Source: Linanthus parryae
Lineage: Eukaryota; Streptophyta; Magnoliopsida; Ericales; Polemoniaceae
Direction: 5' to 3'
Length of the DNA stretch: 64,000 bases
Assembly (NCBI GenBank): GCA_023055425.1
Contig: JALGPY010000009.1
Span: 35,915,775 to 35,979,774 of the forward strand
The notes under the pieces were generated by a model that did no database searches, was not told the origin of the DNA, and worked only from the letters and a program-made list of their open reading frames with translations. Both the position numbers and the translations under genes were made by a program. Positions within the stretch are counted from its first letter, which is position 1, and every line of letters starts with the position of its first letter. Of the stretch, positions 1 to 11,588 are shown piece by piece.

Positions 1-840
1 CGCCTTAGTTTGAGCTTTCCTCCGCATCTTCTCTTTTTACCTAGCTCTAGCTCCTTTCCCGGGTTCGCCTTACGCTAGTGTTGAAGTTAGCGGGTTGTTA
101 GCCTACCCCGAAGAGGTATTAGCACTTTCCGCTCCTTTTAGAGCTTTCGAAGAATACGGGCAACAAGAAGTCCTAACCCTTATTATAAGAGTCGTACATT
201 CATTTTTCAACAAACCCTCGCTCGGGTATGCCTAGCAGGGGCTTCCGCTTCTTGTTGATTAGAGCTCATCTCATCTATTCCGGCCATATGGGACCCCTTC
301 TTCCTTAACTTATTGATAAGGAGCATCTTATAAGAAGTCATTTCTTCCGAATGAATGGAATGAGCAACTATGCTTCCTTACTCAATAGGCAGGTCGAAGG
401 TATCCCATGCTATCTTCATCTTAACTCTCGTTACAGCAGAGGGTCTTAGCAACGAAACGTAGAATAGAAGCAAGAGACGAAGATAGATCGGATCCCATAC
501 CGATACCAACTTATCTAAGAGGAAAGGACATCGTCCGAAATCCGAAAGAAGCTCCCGCCAAGTAGTTATAGCTAGCATAGCAAAAGCCATGATAGGATAG
601 GTGGCTTGAAAGCGGCTCGGGGATGGGAGCATTAATTACTTAGTAGGCTGATAGTAGTAGTAGCAATACTTGATTGTAACGATCATAGAGAGTCTTTTTT
701 TGGTACCACAAGGAAGCATGGCGATTTGTGCCTCAAAGATGAAGATGGAGAAGAAAGCAGAAACCAGGGCCCTATCTCTCATGTTACCCGCTGCTAATGT
801 GCGCTAAACTCCAACATCCCAGTAACGACAGTAGACCGCG
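1..840. other. Candidate mitochondrial-derived insertion (NUMT)
   Basis: This stretch is clearly richer in G and C than the AT-rich DNA that follows from about 845. Its composition and texture (mixed purine runs, no plant transposon ends, no long frame) resemble plant mitochondrial intergenic DNA. I recognise no mitochondrial gene in it and the left edge is outside the window. The short open frame at 378-632 on the minus strand has no recognisable domain. The assignment rests on composition only. Confidence 0.4.
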
Positions 841-879
841 TTAAAGCACCTAATTCTATACATAAACAATTTAAAATGT

Positions 880-1760
880 AGTATTTCAAAAAACTTTTCA
901 TTTTTCCTGTGCAAAATATCTGATTCGGTGAATAGTAAATTACATGATTTTCCACCTATGTTCTAGTTTACGATTTTTTTGTGAACAATCTAAAGAAAAA
1001 ATTTGAAAACCAACAATGACAAATTTATTAGTTTTTCACCATAGGAATGTAGTTTACATTTTCTAATATAATATTTTAAGGAAAATAAATACACAAACCA
1101 TTGAGAAAGTCCAAGATAAAAACGAAGTGCATCCAAGATAATATTTCACTTTTTAATATAAGAGAATATGGTTTAAAATTAAGCATTTGAGGAACTTTTC
1201 ATTTTTCTAGGAAAATATATTATTCGGTGGATATGAAAAAATGTGGTTTTCCTTTATAAAACATGTACTTTAAGATTATTTTTTTTGAAATCTATTTAGA
1301 AACAAAAAAAAAGATGAAAACAAACAAGGACAAATTTTGTAGTTTTTCACTAGAAGAATGTAGTTTACTTTGTCTGAAATAATATTTTATGGAAAGAAGA
1401 TACATAAACCATCGATAAATTCCAATATAAAAAACGAAGTACACAAAGAATAAGAATGTCCAATATGATAATTCACGTTTTATAGCTTCAATTTATTGAT
1501 ATTTGAACACTTCGACTAAAAGTTTCATCTTTGTATTTAAAATGTCTTCTTCATTGAATATGAAATAATTTTGTTTTCCTTCATAAAAAGTCCTCCAAAG
1601 ATTTTATGAAAAAATATTTTAAAGGAAAAATTACGAAAATCAATAAGGACAACTTGTGAATGCTTTCACCATAACAATGTAGTTTTCCTTTTTCTAAAAC
1701 AATGTTTTTAAAGAAAAAAATACATAAACCATTAAGAAAGGAAGGGATAAAAGGTTATCA
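880..1760 (+). repeat. Degenerate tandem repeat, ~310-bp period, about three copies
   Basis: Three successive segments share the same order of landmarks. A TTTTCATTTTTC-like block lies at about 893, 1196 and 1524. A TAGTTTTTCACCATAGGAATG-like block lies near 1029, 1340 and 1659. An 'ATACATAAACCAT'-like block lies near 1090, 1401 and 1720. The period is about 305-320 bp and divergence between copies is high, with many indels. The region is very AT-rich and has no coding potential. It resembles an old satellite-type or local tandem amplification. Confidence 0.7.
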
Positions 1761-1897
1761 CATAAATAATGAATAACCATGAACAATATAATATTTTCGA
1801 TTTTATTCAAAATTTTAAAATTCCACAATAATGTATAAATATTGCCTTTAATATTTTTCATTCAATGAAATTGAGACTGTTTATTGGTCCGTGATAT

Positions 1898-2607
1898 TTC
1901 AATATCTCTGGATGAATGAAAAGTATGAACTCATGGGAAGTTTATCTATTGAAGATGATGAAAGACAGTTTCTAAAGAGACAAGTCTCAAAGCTCCAAAG
2001 CTTTGAAGATACACCATTGCCTACTATGAACTTGTTATTTATTAGTAACAGTTTCTGTATTGTAGGATTGGAATTAGATTAGATAATGTTTAAATGTCTC
2101 TTGCAAATATTATTACGCTAGTTTATTGTGTTTCTAACACTAACAGATCTTTATTGTGAATGCATCAAGGATCATACCATATTCAAGGCCAATGCTTTGA
2201 AGGATATCTTAAGATTCAAAGCTTTGGAGGATTATCTTAAACCTCTGACAATTCTCCGATTCTTAATGCAGGATGTTACAACTATTTTTGTAATTTATTA
2301 TTGACTTGTTATGAGTCTTAATCATGTTATTATTATTATTTATCACATGTTAATTATCTGGAAATTAATCTGGAAATTACTCCGGGATTATTAATTTAGT
2401 TTATTAGCTAAACGGATATGCCAAACAGTCGGCATTCTTAATGCTATATTACTCTAGGATTATTAGTTTAGCATTCTTTATGTGATTCTATTCAAACATA
2501 GATGTTGAAAGAAGCAGTTAAGGGAGAGGATTTTCCGGAAGCTTGTTCCTGAAACCTCTCACATTGTTATAGCAGCTTGTGTTTAAAGGAAGTTTGAATT
2601 TCAAAGT

Positions 2608-2643
<36 letters not shown>

Positions 2644-3362
2644 CTTATCACTCTAAAAGGAAGATGTGTTCCTTCGTGGGAGAAAAACACATACTACTAT
2701 TCAAATCAATCAAGGATTCAACCGCTTAACAAGATCAAATCATCCAAAATATGAAGAACACTTTTGAGCATTAACTGGTTATTTGTATTTTGTGTTCTTC
2801 TTTGTGCTTTCATTGTAATATTATTAAGTGTTACTCAACCTCACCAACTTTAGAAGTGCGTTTTTCAAGTGAAAAACAAGAGGTTCTTATTGTTTCATCA
2901 TGTTGTAGCTGAAACTTTATATGTTGGGAACCACAAGTTGTATAAGTGTAAGGTAGCTCATTTAGGCATGAGGTATGGGGCTAAATCAGGCTGATAAATA
3001 AGAAATGTGTTCAAATCCTGAATGGATCAAGTCCCTCATGCAGAGAGTAGGTCCAATTGTGACTGAAATCTATAAAAATCCTTGTGTTCTTTACTTTACT
3101 GCATTGTTACTTCTTTCTGAAAACTAGGCAAGCACAAAACAGGTTGCTCCAAAGCTTTGGAGAATTTTCCATCTCAAAGATTTGAAGCTTCAGTTGGTTC
3201 TAAACTGTTTCAAGTCTTTCAAATATTTTCCAAAGCCTTGAGATTTCTATAGTTCCTTGTGTTAGAGTTTTAAAATTTCAACATTAGAAAAAAATAATCA
3301 TACTCTATTCAACCCCCTCCCCTTCTAGAGTATTAGATCCTGTGTTTACTCTACATTACACA
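1898..3362 (+). repeat. 5' LTR of Copia-A (5'-truncated)
   Basis: The segment from about 1898 to 2770 aligns with 13828-14735 with many substitutions and small indels, which shows the pair are LTRs. The right edge ends in ATTACACA, just before the PBS at 3371. Combining the two truncated copies gives an original LTR of roughly 1.7 kb. A (GA)n microsatellite at about 2612-2641 is expanded here but short in the other copy. Several copies of the palindrome CCAAAGCTTTGG or near variants lie inside, including a perfect 16-bp palindrome at 3147-3162. Confidence 0.8.
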
Positions 3363-3370
3363 CTTTCAAT

Positions 3371-3382
3371 TGGTATCAAAGC
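3371..3382 (+). other. Primer-binding site of Copia-A (initiator tRNA-Met type)
   Basis: TGGTATCAAAGC starts 9 bp after the LTR end. The standard plant Copia primer site complementary to initiator tRNA-Met begins TGGTATCAGAGC, so this copy carries one substitution. It fixes the orientation of the element as plus. Confidence 0.85.
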
Positions 3383-3550
3383 TTGGTTCACTTTATAAAA
3401 ATCTAACAATCTTGTGACAATGTGTAATGTAGGTGATGGAGGATTGTCAAAGGGAAGAGAAGCCAACAGACCTCTATTGTTCTGTGGTGACAATTTGATG
3501 CACAGGAAAGCATTGATGAAGATGTTCATCATATATCAAGGCATGGAACT

Positions 3551-5188
3551 GTGATCAATCATTCTCATAGATCAAGGCATGGAACTACAGATGGGATCAG
3601 GACGGTCAAAACTGAGAAAGATCTCTATGTTACAGAATTGGAAAAGGTATCAAAGAACTATAAAGTTATGAACTTGTTGTATTGTGATCTTAGTGTAGAT
3701 GAGTTCAACAGAGTATCAAACTGGAAAAGTTCCAAGGAAGTTTGGGAAAAGCTGGTTATGACCTATGACGGAACCAGTCAAGTCAAACAGACAAAGATCA
3801 GTATCCTTCTGAGGCAGTATGAGTTGTTCAAGATGAACTCTGATGAATCAATCAAGGAGATGTTCAAAAGATTCACATATATTGTGAATAATGTGGAATC
3901 CTTGGAGAAAGCCTTATCAAATGAAGAAAAAATTATAGATATTATGAGAAGTTTTTCAAAATCCAAGTGGGAGCCAAAGATAACTGCTAGTGAGGAAGCT
4001 CAGGACTTAAGTCTTCAGGGGTTAGATGATCAGCAAGATAAGTTGCTCACTCATGACATGTCTATGAAGGAAGTGGATGGTGACTTGAGTGACAACATCA
4101 AGAACCTGGCACTCAAGGAAAAAGACAATGAAAAATCTCAAAGACTTGAACAGGAAGATGATGATGATGACGATGATGATGATGTTGATGATGATGATGA
4201 GGAGGAGGAGGAGGAGGAAGGCTTAGCTCTAATCTCCAAAGCTTTGACCAGAATTATGAAGATGAAGAAAAACTTTGGGAATAGGGATTACAACAAAGTA
4301 AATCTTGACCCTCAAGCCGCAAGGATCACAAAGGCAAGTCTTCTTTACATTCACGTAAACCTAAAGTAATGAATTACTTTGAATTTGGAGATGCAGATCA
4401 CTTGGTGAGGGATTGTCCTCAAAGAAAAAAAACATGCATTTTCTAAAGAAGGAAAATGATAACAGGAGGAAGAAAGCAATGGTTGCATCATGGAGTGATT
4501 CTGATACATCAACAGACTCAGATTCAGATGAAGAGCAAGCCAATCTTTGCTTAATGGCTGTGCATGAAGAAGAAGAAGGATTAGACAAGCACATTGAAGA
4601 AATGGTAAATAATTTTCTTGCTAATCCTTCTGATGTTCTACCTGAAATCCTCAAAAGCATGTTTTTGAATGAGGAAAGTTACAGAAATGAGATTGATTCC
4701 TTAATAGTTAAATTTCATGAGTAGGCAAACAAATATTTAGATTTGGTTTTTCTGAACAAAACTCTTGAAGTATCTAAGTCAAAAATGACAGTAACTTCAA
4801 AGCCTTGGATAGCAGGTTCAAAGCTTTGAAGGAACAGGTCAAAGAAGATGTGGATCAAAACACTGTTTTACCTGATAACTTTGTTGATCCAAAACTTCAT
4901 TCAGGTGATTTAGACCAACAAATAACTTCATTGACTGAGAAACTTCAATAGTCCAGCATGATTTTATCAAAGTTTGCAGGCTCAGTACATAATCTCAATC
5001 TCATGCTTGGAGGGAGTCTGCAGTCAATGCACATGAGTGGAATTGACTATAATTCAAATTTTCCAAAGAAAATCCAAACCACCTTTGTGAAATCAGGAAG
5101 AAGACATTCTCCAAAATGTCATTACTGTGGAAAGCTTGATCATGTGAAGTTAACTTGTCCCTTTAGAAGGCAGAACATGAGAGAATGA
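3551..5188 (+). pseudogene. Copia-A gag (capsid and two CCHC knuckles), broken
   Basis: The first open part (3551-4369, 272 codons) resembles the UBN2/Copia gag domain: helical segments containing W-K-S-S-K-E-V-W-E-K-L and a Q-Y-E-L-F-K-M motif. It ends in an Asp run followed by a Glu run, encoded by a GAT/GAG microsatellite at about 4157-4220. A following segment (4370-4430) reads as a CCHC knuckle whose first two cysteines have become phenylalanine (YFEFG...DHLVRDCP). The 4413-4724 frame is acidic and Ser/Asp-rich. A second knuckle at about 5116-5160 is intact (C-H-Y-C-G-K-L-D-H-V-K-L-T-C). Stops separate the parts, so no full gag is made. Confidence 0.8.
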
Positions 5189-5332
5189 GGATCACTTACC
5201 CTTATCAGCTCAAGGAATAAGTAAAGCAGATTTGGGTTCCTAAAGGAATTCGACCATCTAACATGGTTGATTCTGAGTATGAATCCAAATTCTACACTTG
5301 GTCTAATAGCGTGTTAAGTCTTTGCTTGAATT

Positions 5333-5789
5333 TTGCAGGCTGTGACCAAAGCTTTAAAGGATCAGAGATGGGTTTTTAATAGTGGTTGCTCCAGAAATAT
5401 GAGTGGAAAGAAGTCTCTGTTTACAAAACTTAAAGAATATTCATACGGAACAATCAGTCTTGGTGACAAAGCAAAATGCAATATCATTGGCATAGGTAGT
5501 GTTGGTAATGAATCTGCTACCTCTATTTCTGATGTTTACTTAGTTGAATGTTTAAAGTATAATATTCTTAGTATTTCTCAATTGTGTGATAAGGTAAATA
5601 GAGTTATTTTTTACAAGAAGAAATTTGTGGTGCAAGATCAGAAATATATGAATTGCATACTCACTGCTCCTAGGTCATACGATGTATATACTTTGAATAC
5701 GAACAACGTTGCAGGTGAATGTCTGAAGTGCCTCAAAGTTTTGAAGGAAGACTCAAAGTCTTGGCATAGAAAACTTGGGCATATAAGCA
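5333..5789 (+). pseudogene. Copia-A protease and start of GAG-pre-integrase domain
   Basis: The frame contains the Copia retropepsin landmark WVFNSGCSRNMSG. Family members normally have D-S-G-C-S-x-H at this site, so the catalytic aspartate is Asn here and the following histidine is also Asn; the protease should be dead. It continues through LVECLKYNILSISQLCD to the GAG-pre-integrase motif SWHRKLGHISM. There the frame is cut by the Angela-like solo LTR at 5790. The reading resumes after the insertion at 7226 as HTMNKLISEDLVRGLP, which matches the expected continuation and proves the interruption. Confidence 0.85.
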
Positions 5790-7220
5790 TGTTGTAATAG
5801 ATTCCTTAGAGGCAATCTAGTTTACTATTAATTTGTTTTAGCTAGAACATTCATTGTATTATTTATTGAATATTTAATATAATGAAGTCCTTAGATTCAC
5901 AATTGTGTTGTTTATCTTAAATATCCCTAGTCCAGTATAATGATTAATAGGACAATCATCTATAGACTAGTATGGGCCGGACTGATATGGAGATATCATG
6001 ATCCAACACATAGGTGTGCATTAAGGGTAATGACGCACTGGATTGACCCATCTCCAAGAAGGTTACATACACGTTATCTTAAATCACAAGTGCTTCTCGT
6101 GGTATAATGGTATTGTCATCCTTAGACTTGAAGTCGCTAGATATTCTAGTTGTGGATTATTGTGATTTTGGTAGCTTCAAATGCTACACCGTAACTGGGT
6201 AGTTATAAAGGCGTGTACCGGATACAATAAGAAGCAAACTTAGAGATCGTAGTGGACGTAGATAGAATTTGTCTCTCCCACATAACGGGTGCAAATATCC
6301 TAGGCCACTTGAGGGATAGTGCTTATAAAATGTCTGGCCAGACTCAAATAAATCAATATAGGATATTGATGTTATTTGTACGAATAAGGCTATTCCCAGG
6401 ATCGAGAAACTATGGATTGGATATACGAGTGTGACTTGTATATCTCGTTTCCAATCCGGATATGGAGACTAAGGGATGAGACAATTACTTGTAAAAGGTT
6501 TGTCGGATGACTATTCTATTAGTTTTCTAGAATGGATGTTTTTCTAGAAACCGCTCCATATTAGCAAATTGTTGCTACCAACTAGATAGAACCTATAGGG
6601 TCACACGCTATATATAGTTGAACTAGATTTTAGAATTAATTAATATGATTAATTAATTATAATGATCACTTTGCAACACCTTGTAAACTTAGTAGAACTA
6701 ATTTTCAAGGAAGGGACTAAACCGAATTCTAGTAGGACTAGAATTGGTCCTTTAGGTAGTTGGCAAGGATTTGATGGACTATATATATTATGCTCCTTCC
6801 TTCCTTCCCACACTTACTCATGAGCCTTTTGATCATAACTTGAGTGGGAGAGAACAAAGGGAGAGAGAGCAAGCAAGCAAAGGAGGCCGACCGCCCCCCT
6901 TGCCGCCGCCCCTACCCCGTCGGCCAACAAAGGAGGCCGCCCCTCCTTGTTGCCTCGTGTTGCGTGATTTCTTCTTCCTCTTCCTCCATTCCTAGCTAAC
7001 ACAAAGGAGAAGGAAGATCTAGATATCTACTCTAGGTGTGGATCAACTATAGAGACGTGACACAATTCACGTTACAAGTCATCACAGGAGAAACCCTAAG
7101 GTGTGTAACTTGATTTCTTCCCTTACCATCGTTATGTCTCTTTTCCTGTGATCCTTGGAGGAAATTGAATGGATGAATTATGTTTATTTTCCGCTGCGTA
7201 TCCATGATCAAAACCCTACA
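5790..7220 (+). mobile_element. Angela/BARE-like Copia solo LTR inside Copia-A
   Basis: The 1431-bp segment starts TGTTGTAATAG and ends AAACCCTACA, so it has the TG...CA termini of an LTR. It is flanked by a perfect 5-bp direct repeat AAGCA (5785-5789 and 7221-7225). It is homologous along its length to the solo LTR at 21664-23089. The start resembles the TGTTGGAA..ATGCCCTA..GGCAAT opening known for BARE/Angela LTRs. No internal region is present, so LTR-LTR recombination removed it. Removing it rejoins the GAG-pre-integrase reading frame of the host element. Confidence 0.9.
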
Positions 7221-7225
7221 AAGCA

Positions 7226-7985
7226 TGCATACAATGAACAAGCTCATCTCAGAAGACTTGGTAAGAGGATTGCCAACCCATAATTTCAATGATGATGAGA
7301 TTTTCAAGGCATGTACCCAAGGTAAACAGACAAGGAGTTCATTCAAGACAAAGAACTTTGTAAGTACCACTAGACCTTTATAATTGATGCATATGGACTT
7401 GTGTCGTCATATGAGAGTTCAAAATCAAAGAGGTAAGATGTATATGCTTGTTGTGGTAGATGATTATTCTAGATTTACATGGGTTATTTTTATTAGAGAT
7501 AAATCTGAAGCTTTATCTGAATTTTCAAAACTTTGTAAAGAGCTTCAAACTTGGAAAAACTTACATGTTGCATCTATTAGAAGTGATCATGGCAGAAAAT
7601 TTGATCAACTTGGTTTTGATTTATTTTTTCCAAACCATGGCATCTCACACAAATTTTCTGCACCTAGAACTCCACGGCAGAATGGAGCAGTTGAGAGAAA
7701 GAAAAGGAAACTTGAAGATATGTCTAGAACCATGCTACTTGAAATTAATTTGCCAAAGTTTCTTTGGGCAGAAATTGTTAACTTGTCAATTATGTGTTGA
7801 ACAGATGTTTGATTAGACCTATTTTAAAGAAAACTCGATATGAACTGTTCAAAGGTAGGAAGACAAATGTTTCTTTTTTTAAGCCTCCTGGTTGTACTTG
7901 TTATGTGCATAATGATGGAAGGGATAATCTTAGCAAATTTGATGCTAGAAGTGATGAAGGTGTGTTTCTTGGTTATTCTCAAAAC
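7226..7985 (+). pseudogene. Copia-A GAG-pre-integrase remainder and integrase core, broken
   Basis: The integrase core is readable at 7384-7800. It has the DDE acidic residues in context: MHMDLC, IRSDHG and QNGAVERK. The MLVVVDDYSRFTWVIF strand typical of Copia integrases is also present. A stop near 7800 and a shift of frame lead to the 7794-7988 continuation with FKGRKTNVSFFKPPGCTCYVH and FDARSDEGVFLGYS, the end of the integrase region. A stop also precedes 7384. The catalytic triad survives, but the frame is not continuous. Confidence 0.85.
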
Positions 7986-8070
7986 TAGCAAACCATATAG
8001 AGTTTTCAATAAGAGAACTAAGATCGTAGAGGAGAGTATTCATGTTATTTTTTTTAAGTACTTAAAGGGG

Positions 8071-9290
8071 TGTACAGTAGGTAGAAATACAGGATCAATA
8101 TTCTAGAAGGGGGGGGGGTTGAACGGAGTATGCAGACTTTTGCCAAACATTGCAAGAAAAGTTGTTTCAAATGTTTTGTAAAGAGATTCAAGGCCTTGAA
8201 ATGAGTTTCAAGCCCTTGGAATAAAACAGTTAGTGTAAAAAAATAAATTGCTTATTTGAAGGCCTTGAAATGAGTTTCAAACCCTTGAAATAAAACTGTT
8301 TGAATGCTGCAAAAGTTCTAAATTTGTAACAGAAAAGTAAATGCAAGAGACACAAGATATATAGAGTTCAGTCCACTTGGACCTACGTCTCTACCTCTGG
8401 GATCTTCTACCTGTAGGATTTTCAACTCAATTCTTATTAATCCACAGCTAAGCCCTAGATCTCAAGCACTAAGTGATAACTTACTCTGTTACAGCTAGTG
8501 GTTCTCACTAACCTATCTAGTACCTTCTCTAGCTATCTGATTAAATAAGAATTATCTATTGTTCACCTTAAAAAATCCTTTAGAATGTAAACAGAAGTAG
8601 TATAATAATGATATACAAATAGATTTTAAAAATGAAGAACATAGAGAGTGAGACTGCAATGAGAGTGTTGTGTTCTTCAAATGCTTTGATTGAGAAAGAA
8701 TGATCTGCTTCTTTGTTGCTTGACAATCCTGAATGTATTTTCAGTGTCTCTATCTTTTTCTTTGTTGTCACATCTCTTTCAAATGCCTCAAACTGAGCTC
8801 CTTATATAGCTCATTTGATTTGCAAATCTTCAAGATTTTTGGCAACAAACGTTCCTATTTTGTAGGCAACAACTTTGACTTCTCTAACAGTCTTATCCAA
8901 TGGATAGTTGCTCAGTATCTTCAGGGATACTGATTTGATCTTGTTCATAATCATGTTGAGAAACTTTTACAATCATTAGATTGATTGCAAAATAAAATTA
9001 TCTCAGAATTTTCTTCTCTATAAAACTCATGTTAGGAAATAAATCCTGTAAAATAGGTATTAAACTTTTCCTGCAAAACTAAGTCAAACAGATGGATTAA
9101 AACATGTCAAAATACTTTGTCTTTCATCATCATGTAAAGATAGAGTAAGCACATGGAAAGTTTAAACAGAATCAGAATCTCCCCCTAAGTTCATGTATAT
9201 AATGCTCAGTCAGTTTCAAGCCTTTGAAAGCTGTTTCAAGGCCTTGAAATAGACTAGCTATTTCAATTCTTGAACCTGCATTTAACTTAG
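8071..9290 (-). mobile_element. Inverted LTR plus 3' internal stub of a Copia-B-type SIRE element
   Basis: Read on the minus strand, this block aligns with the 3' LTR region of Copia-B (about 34290-35385): the same GATGATGAAAGACAAA stretch, the same ATTCAACCCCCCC run and the same tract around AGTCCACTTGGACCTACGTC. On the minus strand the LTR would start near 9174 after the purine tract AGGGGGAGATTC and end in CTACTGTACA at 8071. The part from 9175 to about 9290 is internal sequence with TTCAAGGCCTTGAA palindromes. A short AGTAC repeat flanks the block (about 8057 and 9291) and might be a target duplication. It splits the end of the Copia-A integrase region from its RT. Confidence 0.75.
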
Positions 9291-9297
9291 AGTACTG

Positions 9298-11075
9298 ATG
9301 ATTTACTTCAGTGAAAGTATTACAGATCTCCATTTGAATAAATATGAGGCAGATGATGATTGTGAGAAGGAGAAAAGAAGCAAAGCTACTGCATCAAGTT
9401 CTAAAAAAGTTGAAAATTTACATGCTGAACCAGAACCATGGACACCAAGGAAGAGGTTCAAGTACTTGTCAGCTCATCCAACAGACAACATTATTTCAGA
9501 TCCATCAACGGGTACATAAACCAGAGGACAATTAAAAAATCTATGTGCTTTTAGTGCTTTTGTGTCACTTATTGAACCTAAAAGTGCAAAGGATGCATTA
9601 GAAGATGCTGATTGGATCATTGTAATGCGGAATGAGCTGAATAAGTTTGAAAGGAATAAGGTTTGGAAACCTGGTTCCTAGGCTCAATACACAATAAGTG
9701 AACCAAATGGGTGTTCAGAAACAAATTTGATGAAAATGGTAAGGTTGTCGGAAACAAATCCAGACTTGTGGCACAGGGGTATAAATAAGAAGATGGTATT
9801 GACTAGGAGGAGAAATTTGCTCTTGTTTACAGGTTAGAAGCTATTAGAATACTTCTTGCATTTGCATCCAATAAAATAAGTAATTTTCAAATGGATGTCA
9901 AATGTGCTTTTCTAAATGGCTATTTACAAGAAGAAGTATATGTTGCTAAACCACCTGGTTTTGAAGATGAAAATTTCCTTGATCATTTTTACAAATTAGA
10001 AAAATCTCTCTATGGCCTTAAGCAAGCTCCAAGGGCTTGGTATGATATACATTCAAAGTTTATACTTCACAATAATTTTAAAAGAGGCCTAGTAGACAAA
10101 ACTCTTTTCATTAATACTCATGATAAAGACATATTAGTAGTGCAAATCTATGTTGATGATATATTATTTGGTGCTACTGATGATGCTTTTTCAAAAAAGT
10201 TTTCAAGTCTAATGTGCAGGGAATTTGAAATGAGCTTGATGGGAGGGCTAAATTTCTTTCTTGGACTTCATGTACATCAAATGAAGAAAGGAATTTTTTG
10301 CATCAAGGAAATACCAAGGACTTGCTGAATAAGTACAACATGTCTCAATCCAAGATAGTCTAAACTCCCCTGAGTTCATCATTATCCTTAAACAAGGATA
10401 CAAATGGTAAGATTTTGAATCAAAAAGAGTACATATGTATGATTGGTTCAATGTTGTATTTAACTGCTAGTAGACCAGATATTATGTTTAGTGTCTATAT
10501 GTGTGCAATGTCTCGAGTAGATCATAAGGAAAGCCATTTAGTTGCTGTTAAGAGGATCTTTAGATATTTGAATGGAACTAACGACTTGGGGCTCTGGTAT
10601 ACAAGAAGAACTAACTTCTCTTTGAGTGGTTATTCAGATGCAGACTTTGCAGGCTACAAGGTGGATAGGAAAAGTTCTTAGGGATGCTGTCAATTTCTTG
10701 GTTCATCACTAATTAGTTGGCATTCAAAGAAGCAGAATTCAGTATCCTTGTTAACTGCACAAGCTGAATATATTGCAGCTGGTTCTTGTTGTTCACAAGT
10801 ACTATGGATTTCTCAACAACTAATAGATCTTGGATATGAATTCAGAAATGTTCCTATCAACAGTGACAATACAAGTGCCATTTCAGTCACAAATAATCCT
10901 ATGCATCACTCCATAACTAAGCATATATATGTAAGACACCATTTTATAAGAGATCATGCTGAGGAACGTGATGTGTATTTATGTTTTATATCTACTGCCA
11001 AGCAAGTGCTGATATTTTCACTAAACCTTTTCAAGATGAGAGGTTTATATCTCCAAGGCATGAATTTGGTATGCT
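9298..11075 (+). pseudogene. Copia-A reverse transcriptase and RNase H, broken
   Basis: Landmarks occur in order: the pre-RT segment ITDLHLNKYEADDD, NKFDENGKVVGNKSRLVAQGY, MDVKCAFLNGYLQEEVYV, SLYGLKQAPRAWY, the active-site motif QIYVDDILFGA, and LNFFLGLHVHQ. RNase H follows with GYSDADFAGYKVDRKSS, TAQAEYIAAGSCCSQ, SDNTSAISVTNNP and KHIYVRHHFIRDHAEE. Internal stops lie at about 9681, 9788, 9805, 10327, 10362 and 10681. The YVDD box is intact, but the frame cannot give a complete enzyme. Confidence 0.88.
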
Positions 11076-11588
11076 AAACAAGGATGCATTGGTTTAGAGG
11101 GAGTATTGGATTATTTATGTGCTTATGTGTTGAAATCTCAAAAGCCTTGAGATCATACTTTCCTATCCTTAAAATTATGTTTCAAAGCTTTGGAGTTTCT
11201 ATGAAACTATGTTGTTCTCCAAAGCTTTGGACTTGTTCTTCAAAGCTTTGGAGAAAAACTGTCTATTTGTTCAAAAATTTGGATCACCAAATATTGTGCA
11301 TTATCTTAATAGATAATTGTAGAGTATTTGATTTACTCTGAGATTTGCTCAAACTTTCACAAAATATCTAAAATATCTTTGTAGATACGTTTTTCATGCA
11401 AATAAAAAATGTCATTTTTAAACCTTATTTATTTCCAACTTATAAGCTAAACTTCAGGGCTTTTCTCTCCTATTCATTCTCAATCTATTTGTCTCTATCT
11501 CTCTCTTAATTCTCTCTATCTTCTCTCTAAACCTTAAACCCAAATTGAGCGCAAATCTACCAGACTCCAGCAGAAGGCGACTTCAACA

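Noticed and set aside
7047..7370. Minus-strand open frame across the solo-LTR end
   Set aside because: It spans the junction between the solo LTR and Copia-A, so it cannot be a conserved gene.
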